Below are positions 8,942-17,390 of a stretch of DNA of 64,000 nt, piece after piece. The DNA comes from Lentisalinibacter orientalis (GTDB taxonomy: Bacteria; Pseudomonadota; Gammaproteobacteria; Steroidobacterales; Woeseiaceae): positions 434,001 through 498,000 of the forward strand of contig NZ_JAPDRJ010000001.1 in assembly GCF_040706535.1 (NCBI RefSeq). Direction: 5' to 3'. The notes below the pieces were generated by a model. That model saw only the letters and a program-made list of their open reading frames with translations, did no database searches and had not been told where the DNA came from. Both the position numbers and the translations under genes were made by a program. The stretch's first letter is position 1. Each line of letters starts with the position of its first letter.

Positions 8942-9703
8942 ATGACAGAAAGAGAATCGCTCAACGGCAAACCTGCCCCCTCCGCAGTTTCCCCCGATCG
9001 CGTTCTATCCCGGGGTCGCGACGATGGCGGCAAGGCGTCGTATCCAGAGCAGCCGGCACTCATGAGTATCAGGCATGACCCCGGCTCACGGTATCCGAAA
9101 TGGTCCGGCGACCAGCAACTCTCAGCCGCGCTGCGCCAGATTGACGATCTCCTGAAGCTCAATACCCTGCTGAAGGCAGAGTGCTCGTTGCTGGCCGAAT
9201 CCCTGGCGCAGGCACGTCGATTCGCATATCACGATCCGTTGACCGGACTGCCAAATCTCCGGGTGCTGGCGGACCGTTTCGACCAGGCGGCGGCGCAGGC
9301 GATAAGAAAGCACAATTATGTCGTGTTGTTTTTTCTCGGCCTGGACGGCTTCAGGGAAATCAGTAATGCAATCGGTTACACAGCGGCGGACCGGCTTCTA
9401 CAGCGCATGGCATCGCGCCTGTCGTCCTGCGTGCGCAGCTCCGACACGGTCTGCCGCTATGGCGGTGAAGAGCTCGTGGTTCTGTTGCCGGATATAGACC
9501 GCCGGGGACAGGCCGTCGGCGTGTGCGAGAAAATCCGCCATGAACTCGCGCGCCCCTATGTCATCGACGGCACCTCCGTCCGGGCTACCGCAAGCCTGGG
9601 CATGGCGACTTTTCCGACCGAAGGCACGGACTGCTTGAATCTGATCCGGTCTGCCGACCAGGCCATGGATCGCGAAAAGGGCGAAAAAAGCGCCGCTCTC
9701 TGA
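8942..9703 (+). CDS. GGDEF-domain protein, probably impaired
   Basis: A 253-residue soluble protein with no predicted membrane segment. Residues ~95-250 form a GGDEF domain: DPLTGLPNL, then FFLGLDGFREISNAIGY, RYGGEELVVLLPDID and a C-terminal ADQAM. The signature is GGEEL rather than GG(D/E)EF. The first Asp of the usual D-x-D metal-binding segment is Gly (FLGLD), a ligand required by diguanylate cyclases such as PleD. Cyclic-di-GMP synthesis is therefore doubtful. A downstream ATG at 9062 is an alternative start. The N-terminal ~90 residues have no recognisable sensor domain. Confidence 0.8.
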   Translation: MTERESLNGKPAPSAVSPDRVLSRGRDDGGKASYPEQPALMSIRHDPGSRYPKWSGDQQLSAALRQIDDLLKLNTLLKAECSLLAESLAQARRFAYHDPLTGLPNLRVLADRFDQAAAQAIRKHNYVVLFFLGLDGFREISNAIGYTAADRLLQRMASRLSSCVRSSDTVCRYGGEELVVLLPDIDRRGQAVGVCEKIRHELARPYVIDGTSVRATASLGMATFPTEGTDCLNLIRSADQAMDREKGEKSAAL

Positions 9704-9785
9704 CCGGCCGGTTTACACGGTCGATCTTACCCTGCGACCCTCGCTACTCCTGCGCGAGGACAGCAGTTCCGCGACTCATCGCGAC

Positions 9786-10214
9786 TTATCGATAGACCCG
9801 GATCGTGCCCGACTCAATCAGCTGTCCGCCGGCCACGGAGGACTCCATCCGGGCATTGTACGTAACCGTACCTTCTTTCCCGAAACAGAGGCTGGCACTC
9901 TCGTTGGGCTCGATTGTGGCCGACTCCTGCTGCCTCCGGAGCAGACTCGAGAACCCCCTCTGGCAGGTCACATCGGCCAGAGCGTCGCCCAGAAACTCGA
10001 CCGTCACCGGTGTGCTCCGCTTGTTCACCCAGCGGACTTCGTCTCCCGGCCGTACTCGGAGATCGACCGGCGTCATACGCTCTTCGAAATTCACGTCGTG
10101 AATCGCGCCGGTCCTCGTGGTGTTCGCTATGCTCTCCGTACCCTGGATGGCGGCGCAGCCGGCAACAGTTGCCAGCAGTGCGGTGCCGATTATCAATTGC
10201 CTTACTCTGTACAT
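9786..10214 (-). CDS. Cupredoxin-like lipoprotein
   Basis: A 142-residue predicted lipoprotein with signal sequence LIIGTALLATVAGC (lipobox VAGC). The mature part has a plastocyanin-like opening (VDLRVRPGDEVRWVNKRSTPVTVEF) and ends in a beta-rich Tyr/Gly segment. A canonical type-1 copper His-Cys-His-Met set is not visible, though two Cys (VTCQRG, SLCFGK) occur, so copper binding is uncertain. An ATG six codons upstream (10232) is possible, but the hydrophobic segment fits this one better. No cotranscribed neighbour. Confidence 0.7.
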   Translation of the reverse strand: MYRVRQLIIGTALLATVAGCAAIQGTESIANTTRTGAIHDVNFEERMTPVDLRVRPGDEVRWVNKRSTPVTVEFLGDALADVTCQRGFSSLLRRQQESATIEPNESASLCFGKEGTVTYNARMESSVAGGQLIESGTIRVYR

Positions 10215-10601
10215 GCTGATTCCACTTGCCATCTAATAAGGTTAGCTTGCTCGTCAGAAGGGTCCGCAGTCTGTACGTTACCGTACGTACCCGATCGAGC
10301 CGGGCGCTGCCCGCCGGAATGCACGCCGTGTGAAATCCAAACAGATACGTGACACATTCAGCTCTTTTCTCACGCCTGTCCGGAGAGAAGAGCGACATGA
10401 CAAAAGCAGAACAAGCGAGACTCGTAGCCTGTGGATTTGTATAGAAAACGGACCCGGGATTTGCATTGAGTCTTTGCCCGGATCATCCGCTCCAAGCGAG
10501 TGAGGCAGAACGTCTATTCGGTGCGCCATCCAGGTCAATCGACGATGTAAATATTCGGCGAATTCGGCTCAGTATTCGGTGCAATTCAACAAACGCCGTG
10601 C
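10215..10601. other. Intergenic region, no gene seen
   Basis: Around 390 bp between the cupredoxin-like lipoprotein and the GDCCVxC gene, both on the minus strand. It must hold the lipoprotein's promoter and the end of the GDCCVxC transcript. A GTACG/CGTAC-rich patch occurs at 10275-10295. No ORF has coding character. Confidence 0.4.
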
Positions 10602-10814
10602 TCAGCAGCACCCCCTGTCTTCCTGCACCGGCGGGCAGGGCACGTCCCCCCAGGAGCAGAACACGCAGCAATCGCCCGGCTTCGGCCTGAGCACCTCGCG
10701 GCAGCCGGGACACTCGTAGAAGAACCGGCAGGCATCCGTCGGCATGGTCTCGGTAGTCTTGGCGCCACAGGCCGGGCAAGTAATCGTCGAGCGCTTCTGC
10801 GTATCAGGGTCCAT
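10602..10814 (-). CDS. GDCCVxC-domain protein (cysteine form)
   Basis: A 70-residue Cys-rich protein. An N-terminal CPACGAKT half-zinc-ribbon precedes CPGC, then the family signature GDCCVFCSWGDVPCPP and a terminal CC. This matches the small GDCCVxC (seleno)protein family, often found beside mercury and heavy-metal genes; some members use selenocysteine within the motif. Here all positions are Cys and no in-frame TGA is seen. It is divergent from the SLC13-type permease gene at 10912. A thiol/metal-binding role is inferred from family and composition. Confidence 0.85.
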   Translation of the reverse strand: MDPDTQKRSTITCPACGAKTTETMPTDACRFFYECPGCREVLRPKPGDCCVFCSWGDVPCPPVQEDRGCC

Positions 10815-10911
10815 GCCGTAACCGATTTATAACCGCCTTGTGATCGGTGGCGTTACCAACCGCGGGCTAGGATGCAGACCCCATGGACTCGATGCGGTCA
10901 GGTTTCCCCTC

Positions 10912-12741
10912 ATGCCTGTGATCCCCGATCCGAACGCCGTTGGTGCCATCGTACTCGCTCTGGTAGCGATCTACCTGTTCACCCGCGAAGGCCGGGCGCT
11001 CGAGACATCGAGCCTGCTGATCCTCATCACCATCCTCGTCTGGTTCGAGTTCGTGCCAATCGAGTTCGAGGGTGCGCGCGTCCGGGCCCGCGACTTCCTG
11101 GCCGGTTTCGGGAATCAGGCGCTGATCACAGTTATCACGCTCATGATACTCGCCCGCGGGCTGGAGCAGACGGGTGCCCTGCAGCCCATCGGACACGTAC
11201 TCGCAAAGCTGTGGCAGAGCCGTCCGCAACTCGCCTTCCTGCTGACTCTGGTTACAGCAGCCACGCTGAGCATGTTCCTGAACAACACGCCGGTCGTGGC
11301 GGCCATCCTGCCGCTGCTGGTCGCCGTGAGTCTGCAGGCCAGGGCCTCGCCGGCGGCAATACTGATGCCGGTGGGCTTCGCGACCATTGTCGGCGGCATG
11401 GCGACGACCATCGGCACATCGACCAACCTGCTGGTGGTCGGGGTGGCGACCCAGCTCGGCCTGCCGGAGTTCGGGATGTTCGATTTCGCGCTGCCCGTGG
11501 TGATCGTCGGCAGCGTGGCCATCCTGTACCTGTGGCTGGTTGCCCCGCGGCTGTTGCCCGAGCGCGAGCCGCCGCTTACCGGCGTCGAGCAGCGGGTATT
11601 CGCGGGTTCGTTGCGCATAGAGGAGGGTGGCTACGCGGATGGCCGCAGCCTGGCGGAGCTGCGGGCACGGACGGACGGACGCATGAGGATCTCCCGCATC
11701 ACGCGTGGCAGCCTGTCCCTCGCGCGCCTTCCCTCGGTAGTGGTCAGGCCGGGAGACGTGCTGGAGGTCGCCGACACACCGGACCAACTGAAGGACTTCG
11801 AGACCCGCCTCGGCGCAAAACTGATCGCCGGCGAGTCGTCATCCGCGGAGGGCCCGGGCAAACCCGCGAAAGGCGAGGAGCTTCTTGCCGAAGTGGTCGT
11901 CAGCCGCGGATCGGCCCTGTTCCGGCGCAGCCTCAATTCGACACGGCTGCTCGCGCTGTACGGCATCCTGCCTCTCGCTTTGCATCGGCCCGGCCGGCGG
12001 TCAGAAGAACGGCTGCAGGGCGCCGACCTCGGCGACATCATGCTCGACACCGGCGACATACTCCTGGTTCAGGGCACACCGAAGAACCTCGACGAGCTCA
12101 AGAAGAGCGGACAGGCGCTGGTACTGGACGGGCGCATCCACCTCCCCCGAACGACGCGCGCTGCCATCGCACTCGGGATCACCGCCGCGGCCGTCGGCAT
12201 TGCCGCAGTCGGGCTGATGCCGATCTCGATCACCGCATTCTGCGGCTTCGGCCTCATGCTGGCCACCCGCTGCCTGACGTGGCGGGAGGCCATCGACGCG
12301 GTGGACCGGCGCATCGTCATGGTCATCGTCGCGAGCCTTGCGCTGGGGCTCGCCATGATGGCCACCGGAGCCGCCGAGTACGTGGCCATGCTCTACGTCG
12401 CGCTGACGGAGGGGTTCCCGGTCGCCTGGGTGCTCGGCGGCCTGATCCTCATCATCGCCCTGCTCACCGAGCTCGTGACCAATAACGCCGTGGCGGTCCT
12501 CGGCACGCCGATCGCGATCAGTATTGCCGCGCAGCTGGGCGCGCCGGCCGAACCGTTCGTGCTGGCGGTACTCTACGGCGCGAACATGAGTTACCTGACG
12601 CCGGTGGGCTACCAGACCAACCTGCTCGTGATGAGTGCCGGCGGCTACCGCTTCTCCGACTTCTTCCGCGCGGGACTGCCGCTGCAGCTCATCATGTGGA
12701 TCGGGCTCTCGCTGGTGCTGCCCCCGCTCTACGGACTCTGA
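10912..12741 (+). CDS. SLC13-family permease with two RCK_C domains
   Basis: A 609-residue inner-membrane transporter. About five TM segments precede (NTPVVAAILPLLVAVS) and about six follow a soluble insert. The insert (residues ~215-420) carries two RCK_C (TrkA_C) domains, each ending in the typical LEVADTPDQL / ILLVQGTPKNLDEL pattern. Both intramembrane signatures, NNTPVVAA and TNNAVAVLGTP, are intact. Family members move dicarboxylates, sulfate or other anions; the substrate here is unknown. I prefer ATG 10912 over a GTG 24 codons upstream, because the hydrophobic sequence starts right after it. The 3' end overlaps the convergent response-regulator gene by 13 bp. Confidence 0.85.
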   Translation: MPVIPDPNAVGAIVLALVAIYLFTREGRALETSSLLILITILVWFEFVPIEFEGARVRARDFLAGFGNQALITVITLMILARGLEQTGALQPIGHVLAKLWQSRPQLAFLLTLVTAATLSMFLNNTPVVAAILPLLVAVSLQARASPAAILMPVGFATIVGGMATTIGTSTNLLVVGVATQLGLPEFGMFDFALPVVIVGSVAILYLWLVAPRLLPEREPPLTGVEQRVFAGSLRIEEGGYADGRSLAELRARTDGRMRISRITRGSLSLARLPSVVVRPGDVLEVADTPDQLKDFETRLGAKLIAGESSSAEGPGKPAKGEELLAEVVVSRGSALFRRSLNSTRLLALYGILPLALHRPGRRSEERLQGADLGDIMLDTGDILLVQGTPKNLDELKKSGQALVLDGRIHLPRTTRAAIALGITAAAVGIAAVGLMPISITAFCGFGLMLATRCLTWREAIDAVDRRIVMVIVASLALGLAMMATGAAEYVAMLYVALTEGFPVAWVLGGLILIIALLTELVTNNAVAVLGTPIAISIAAQLGAPAEPFVLAVLYGANMSYLTPVGYQTNLLVMSAGGYRFSDFFRAGLPLQLIMWIGLSLVLPPLYGL

Positions 12742-13427
12742 TCCGACGACGGCGAATCGCCGGCTATCCGGTAACCCGCATTCGGCACGTTCTGCAGCAG
12801 TTCGGGATGGGCCGGATCGCGCTCGATCTTGTGGCGAAGGCGGTGCACCAGCTGCTTGAGTAGCTGGCGGTTCCCCGTACCGCGGGTACCCCACACGTGG
12901 GATAGGATGCGCTCGGTGGATATGGTTGTCCCGGGGTGGGCGAGCAGCAGGCGCAGCAGACGCGCCTCGAGCGGTGTCAGGCGTACCGGCGCTTCGCCGG
13001 CTCCATGGAGGGTCAGCGTGCTGACGTCCAGCTCGAGCACACCGGCCTTCACGGCCGCGGCGGGCTCCGTCGCCACGCGCCGAAGCAGGGCCCGGATGCG
13101 CGCGACCAGGACTTTCGGGCTGAACGGCTTGGCCAGGTGATCATCGGCACCCGTCTCAAGCGCCCGGACGATATCCTCCTCCTCTCCCCGTACCGTGAGC
13201 ATCAGGATCGGTATCTCGCTGGCTTCGCGCAGTCGGCCGGCCAGCTCGAATCCGTCCATGCCCGGCATGTTGATGTCCAGTACCGCCAGGTCGGGATTCT
13301 CGCTGCGAAAAAGTTCCCAGCCCTGCTCGCCGTCGGCCGCCTTCACTACGAGGAAGCCGGCACGCTCCAGCGCGAAGGCGATCAGGGGGAGGAGGTCGCG
13401 GTCATCATCGACCACCAGGACTTTCAT
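12729..13427 (-). CDS. OmpR-family response regulator
   Basis: A 232-residue two-domain regulator. The receiver spans residues 1-115 (acidic pocket DDD at 7-9, phosphoacceptor Asp51 in AVLDINMPG, Lys in LAKPFSP). A winged-helix DNA-binding domain follows (~130-225; LTPLEARLLRLLLAHPG, then HRLRHKIERDP and a C-terminal GYRI hairpin). It overlaps the kinase gene by 23 bp and is clearly its partner. The target genes are unknown; the convergent transporter at 10912 is only a neighbour. Confidence 0.93.
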   Translation of the reverse strand: MKVLVVDDDRDLLPLIAFALERAGFLVVKAADGEQGWELFRSENPDLAVLDINMPGMDGFELAGRLREASEIPILMLTVRGEEEDIVRALETGADDHLAKPFSPKVLVARIRALLRRVATEPAAAVKAGVLELDVSTLTLHGAGEAPVRLTPLEARLLRLLLAHPGTTISTERILSHVWGTRGTGNRQLLKQLVHRLRHKIERDPAHPELLQNVPNAGYRIAGDSPSSDQSP

Positions 13428-15156
13428 CGCTTTCTCCCTCGCATTCTCCCTCGTTTCCGCCGAGGGGCAATTCGACGACCGCCCGCGTCATGCCTTCCTC
13501 GGTGCGGACGAGCCGCACGCGGCCGGCATGGCGTGCGACGATCGAACGGACAATATACAGGCCGAGCCCCAGACCGCTCTCGTCAGGATCCGGGCCGTGG
13601 GAGCGGCGGAACTGCCCGAACAGAACCGCCTCGTCGCCTTCTCGCGGACCGGGGCCGTCATCCTCGACCCAGACCGTAACCCTGTCCGACCGCACGCCGT
13701 TACAGCCGATCCCGATCCGGCCGCCGTCGCGCCCGAACTTGCTCGCGTTGGCGAGCAGGTTTACGAATACCTGGGTAAGGCGCTGATGGTCACCCCGAAT
13801 GCGGGGAACATCATCCAGCCCGCGGAACTCGACCTGCTGGCGGCGCTGATCGATCAGCGGTCCGATCAGCTCCAGCGCGTCCGCAACGACTGCTCTCAGA
13901 TCGACCTCCTGGCGGCGGATGGCGAGCTGGCCTGATTCGATCCTGACGCTTTCGAGGAGATTATCGATCAGCCGGGTGAGACGTTTCGCGCCTCTCTCGA
14001 GTGAGGCGATCAGCTCGCGCTCCTCGGCCGGACGTGTCTCGTCGGTACTCTCGCGCAGCAATTCGATGGAGGCGAGCTGCGCCGTGAGCGGTGTGCGAAA
14101 CTCGTGGGAGATGTTCGCCAGCACGGTATCGCGGGTACGGCGAGCGGCCTCGAGTTCCGCAAGGCTTCTGCGCATCTCCTCCATGGTGCCGCTGAGAATC
14201 CCGAGCTCCCGCCCGGTTTCCGGGTTCACCGGTGTGGAGAGATCGCCCGCCCCGAGCCGGCGGGCGGCGTCCGTCAGGCGCGCGACGCCGCCGACCCAGT
14301 GCCTCCCGAGCAGCACGGCCAGCACCGTCGCGAAGATCGCAACCACCAGACCGACGCCGAGCACACGGATCGTCGTCGTCCGGACCGGACGCATCACCGC
14401 TTCTGACGGGACCCTGGCGTGCAACCACCCCACGGCTTCGCCATCGGCGCCCCGGATGGCCAGGCTCGCGCCATAGCCACCGGCATTGCTCAGGGGCCCG
14501 GAGGCGGTCGCTGCGGCGGAAAGCGCCACTTCATCCAGTTGGTAGAACGGCCGGGATGCCCCCGTCTCAGCCTGCCGTGACAAGAAGCTGACCTCGACGC
14601 CCGACCGCGGGCTGAATCTGCCGGTGAGCCAGTCTTCGGTGCCGCGGGCCACGACGACCATAAATGAGGAGGAAGCCGACACCGAGACCGGCGCCGCGCC
14701 AACGATGAGCAGGCGACTGCCATCCCTGGACAAGACCAGACCGCCCGGTCGCTCCAGAGCATCGAGAGGCACCGGGAGTCCGAGTTTTGCACTGCCCTCC
14801 GTCGCGACGGCGTCACCGCTCCCTGTTACGACACACGCCTCCAACCCGGCGCTGTCGCAATAGTCCTGCAGATAGGCCCGGGTGGCCTCGTCTGAACCCT
14901 CCGTTAGCAGGCGGCGCAGCGTCGGGCGTTCCCCGAGAAGACTGGCGGCCCGCCGCATGTCATCGATCCAGCCGCGCATGGCCTCACGGCCGGCCGAGAC
15001 ACCGAGTTCGGCCCGCGTGAGTGCCTCGGTCTCGGCGAGAGCCTGCAGATTCCGGACCGCGAATACAGTCACGGTCCCGACGGCGAGGATGACGACGAGA
15101 GCGACAAGCACGGCCAGGCGGGCAGCGAGACCGGGAGATGGATGGCTCAGGCCCAT
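13405..15156 (-). CDS. Sensor histidine kinase (HAMP)
   Basis: A 583-residue membrane kinase. TM1 lies at ~10-32 (LAARLAVLVALVVILAVGTV), followed by a ~230-residue periplasmic domain that resembles a double-Cache-type sensor. TM2 precedes HAMP (VARLTDAARRLGAGDLSTPV). The phosphoacceptor is His351 in NISHEFRTPL. The N box (NLLANASKFG) and G boxes (EDDGPGP, GLGLGLYIVR) are complete. Same operon as the response regulator. A promoter with TATAAT on the minus strand lies at 15202-15207, giving a ~40-nt leader. Confidence 0.92.
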   Translation of the reverse strand: MGLSHPSPGLAARLAVLVALVVILAVGTVTVFAVRNLQALAETEALTRAELGVSAGREAMRGWIDDMRRAASLLGERPTLRRLLTEGSDEATRAYLQDYCDSAGLEACVVTGSGDAVATEGSAKLGLPVPLDALERPGGLVLSRDGSRLLIVGAAPVSVSASSSFMVVVARGTEDWLTGRFSPRSGVEVSFLSRQAETGASRPFYQLDEVALSAAATASGPLSNAGGYGASLAIRGADGEAVGWLHARVPSEAVMRPVRTTTIRVLGVGLVVAIFATVLAVLLGRHWVGGVARLTDAARRLGAGDLSTPVNPETGRELGILSGTMEEMRRSLAELEAARRTRDTVLANISHEFRTPLTAQLASIELLRESTDETRPAEERELIASLERGAKRLTRLIDNLLESVRIESGQLAIRRQEVDLRAVVADALELIGPLIDQRRQQVEFRGLDDVPRIRGDHQRLTQVFVNLLANASKFGRDGGRIGIGCNGVRSDRVTVWVEDDGPGPREGDEAVLFGQFRRSHGPDPDESGLGLGLYIVRSIVARHAGRVRLVRTEEGMTRAVVELPLGGNEGECEGESDESPGGR

Positions 15157-15198
15157 ATCGGCGCACCGGCAATCAGGGAGGAGTTGGAGAAGTGCCGG

Positions 15199-15245
15199 TT
15201 GATTATAGGATCTGGACGGACGCGAATGATGGCATCCCCTTCGGC
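15199..15245 (-). promoter_or_regulatory. Putative promoter of the two-component operon
   Basis: On the minus strand TATAAT (15207-15202) sits about 45 bp upstream of the kinase start; the -35 region is poor. Upstream, the sequence GGGGATGCCATCATTCG recurs in similar form with another TATAAT at 8321-8363. A shared activator site is possible. Confidence 0.45.
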
Positions 15246-15251
15246 GGCAAC

Positions 15252-16307
15252 CTAATGGATACCCAGCTGATCGAGCCGCTTCACCAGATCCTCGGCCCGC
15301 AGATGAGTGTAACGCCGCAGCATCTGCATGGACTTATGGCCTGAGATGGCAGCCACCTCCTGATCCCCCAGGCCGGCCTCCACGAGCCGTGAGACGGCCT
15401 CATGGCGGAGGTCATGGAAGCGAAGGCCGTGGATGCCGAGCCGCTTCAGCAGCCGGTGCCAGCCCGGCCGGAACTCGTATGCCCGGCGGATACCGTCCCG
15501 GCCGGGCTCGCCGAAAAAGACGAGGCCGGTCTCCTTCGGGCGGAGGGGGTTCTCGAGGGCAGCACGGACAACGGCCGTCGCGGCGGTCGACAAAGGCACG
15601 GTGCGGGACGAGCCGTTCTTGGTTTCGGTCAGCGTGATGACCCGGCGATCCAGATTCACCTGGCTGACGCGAAGCGTCTGGATCTCGCCGGCCCGCATGC
15701 CGGTGTGGAGGGCAAGGCGGACGATCCAGCCGAACATGGGATTCGAGTGTGCGCTGGCCGCCCGGAGGATCTTCGCCTCCTCCGCCGCGCTTAGGCGCCG
15801 GTTGCGGCCGGGATGGGGCGGCGGCTTCCGGATGTTGGCGACGGGATTGTAGAGGAGCCCGATGCCCCACTCCTTGATGGCCTCGTTGTAGAGGTGGGAG
15901 AGCAGCGAGAGCTCGAGCCGGATGGTGCTGGCCGAAAGGCCGGCCTCCTGCCGCCGGTCGCGGTAGCGGGCGATGATGTCGGGGGTCAGCGCCGCCAGGC
16001 TGTAGTTGCCGAGCGCCGTCTTCAGATTGGCGATGATGGGTTTCTCCCGCCGTGCGGTTGAGGCCCGCTTGGTCGGGACGACCTCCGCCGCGTAGCGGTC
16101 GAGGGCATCTTTCAGGAGCGTCTTCTCGGAGAGGGCCCGGTCGATGTAGACGCCTCGCACCATCTCGTCCTCGGTACGCCGCGACCAGTCGAGGGCGTCA
16201 CGCTTGGTGCGGAACGTCTTTATCACGGTCGGCCAACCGCGTTTACGGATGATGGCTTTCCAGGTGGCAGAAGGGGTCCTTGTGATCGTCGCCACTGCAC
16301 ACTCCAT
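15252..16307 (-). CDS. Tyrosine recombinase (phage-type integrase)
   Basis: A 351-residue site-specific recombinase. The N-terminal arm/core-binding part covers residues ~1-170; the catalytic domain follows with Arg in HTGMRAGEI, Lys in the TETKNGSSR beta-hairpin, H-x-x-R in FHDLRHEAV, His in ISGHKS and Tyr in MLRRYTHL. All six catalytic positions look intact. It lies 74 bp outside the left tRNA-Phe duplication (16382) and reads away from it. It probably belonged to a second element at the same tRNA site whose far end has been lost. Confidence 0.9.
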   Translation of the reverse strand: MECAVATITRTPSATWKAIIRKRGWPTVIKTFRTKRDALDWSRRTEDEMVRGVYIDRALSEKTLLKDALDRYAAEVVPTKRASTARREKPIIANLKTALGNYSLAALTPDIIARYRDRRQEAGLSASTIRLELSLLSHLYNEAIKEWGIGLLYNPVANIRKPPPHPGRNRRLSAAEEAKILRAASAHSNPMFGWIVRLALHTGMRAGEIQTLRVSQVNLDRRVITLTETKNGSSRTVPLSTAATAVVRAALENPLRPKETGLVFFGEPGRDGIRRAYEFRPGWHRLLKRLGIHGLRFHDLRHEAVSRLVEAGLGDQEVAAISGHKSMQMLRRYTHLRAEDLVKRLDQLGIH

Positions 16308-16381
16308 GGCACAGGTGTACCGAAAGTGTACCGAGCGACACGCGGACTAAAAGCAGTAAATCTGCAAGGTATTGATAGATA

Positions 16382-16428
16382 TGGTGGCCAGGGGCGGAAT
16401 CGAACCACCGACACGCGGATTTTCAATC
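16382..16428 (-). repeat. attachment-site repeat (tRNA-Phe 3' end duplicate)
   Basis: These 47 bp are identical to the 3' part of the tRNA-Phe gene at 21705-21751, covering the anticodon-stem 3' side, variable loop, T arm, acceptor 3' strand and CCA. Identity ends at 16428/21751, so the copy lacks the D arm and cannot be a working tRNA. It marks the far junction of an element that integrated into the tRNA 3' end. Confidence 0.9.
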
Positions 16429-16668
16429 GCGAATTGTCAGCAGCTGGCCTTATATTTCAGTAAGTTACCGGGTCGCCCGTTGCCACTACTGCAGCACGGT
16501 GAGGCACTGTGCACAGCTGATCTACGCAAATCTTCCGCAGCACTTCCGATCGCTGTTCTTAAGCCAAGCATGTTCGCACAAGCTTCGGGCGCACCACCGC
16601 AAAGAATCTAGCCTCCAGGATAGCTTGGGTGGTTCAGAGGAAGGCCGCCTCGACCATACTCCAACGGG

Positions 16669-17148
16669 CTAATCTCGCATCGCTGCAAAGCAATCCTGTG
16701 CGACGGCCCTAGCTTCATCGTAACGAATATAATTTTCTCGAGTCGGCTCAAATCGCCTGTTGCGAAACGACCAGTGGTAGAGTCGGCCATCTCTTGTTAC
16801 TGCGCCGAAGTGGATTTCTTGGTAGCTCTTGCCGAAGAAACTGACATAGTCGCGCTCATTGGGTAGACGTGCTTTGTAACGGATGGCGCTCCATACGATG
16901 TCGCTCCAACGAAGTGAATCAAAGCGGCCACCAATGGCGACCAGAGGCTCTCGTCTGGCGGGCGGAGCAATCAGACACACTGGATCAGTCGATTCGCTGA
17001 TATCGCTTGCCGCGGCTCTGACGAGATCTGGAAATCTGCTGTTCATGTGATCAACGTAGATGAGCGACGCGAAGTATCCGCCTGCGAGCAGGCAACTTGC
17101 CCAAAACACAAGGACCCTAGGAGTCGCCAATACCCTCGCGCTGATCAA
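16669..17148 (-). CDS. Hypothetical single-TM protein
   Basis: A 159-residue protein with one N-terminal TM segment (LVFWASCLLAGGYFASLIYV), followed by a predicted extracytoplasmic region containing Trp/Tyr-rich stretches (RLYHWSFRNRRFEPTRENY). I recognise no family. Within the island, its lower GC and unusual codon use relative to the chromosome fit recent acquisition. It could be island cargo; neighbours suggest nothing about function. Confidence 0.55.
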   Translation of the reverse strand: MISARVLATPRVLVFWASCLLAGGYFASLIYVDHMNSRFPDLVRAAASDISESTDPVCLIAPPARREPLVAIGGRFDSLRWSDIVWSAIRYKARLPNERDYVSFFGKSYQEIHFGAVTRDGRLYHWSFRNRRFEPTRENYIRYDEARAVAQDCFAAMRD

Positions 17149-17245
17149 GTACCATCCCCTACGCTAAGGAATCGGAACCTGAATGATACGCGCCTCGCTC
17201 TGCTTCGTAATATCCAGCGCGAAGCGACACGATCCCCGCTCGGCC

Positions 17246-17296
17246 CTACTCCCTGGCGGTCAGGCGGCCCAGCGCGTTGTAGCCAAGATAACGGGT
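17246..17296 (-). pseudogene. RHS/YD-repeat fragment (copy 2)
   Basis: On the minus strand it encodes TRYLGYNALGRLTARE and then stops at TAG. It is clearly homologous to the fragment at 7040-7144 and sits in the same place relative to the antitoxin promoter. Confidence 0.65.
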
Positions 17297-17348
17297 AAAG
17301 TGCGGACAAAAGGCGTAGTCGGACGGTTTTTTGGATATTGCGATTATT

Positions 17349-17366
17349 TCGAATATTTCGTATAGT
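17349..17366 (+). promoter_or_regulatory. Antitoxin promoter/operator, copy 2
   Basis: One exact TCGAATATT 9-mer (17349-17357), preceded by a diverged relative, then a TATAGT -10 candidate. The ribosome site GAGGAGGG is identical to that of copy 1. Fewer perfect operator repeats than copy 1. Confidence 0.5.
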
Positions 17367-17390
17367 CCCCTCTCTTGAGGAGGGAACACC

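Noticed and set aside
16382..16428. A second tRNA-Phe gene
   Set aside because: Only the 3' 47 nt match; the 5' half is replaced by unrelated sequence, so it is an att repeat.
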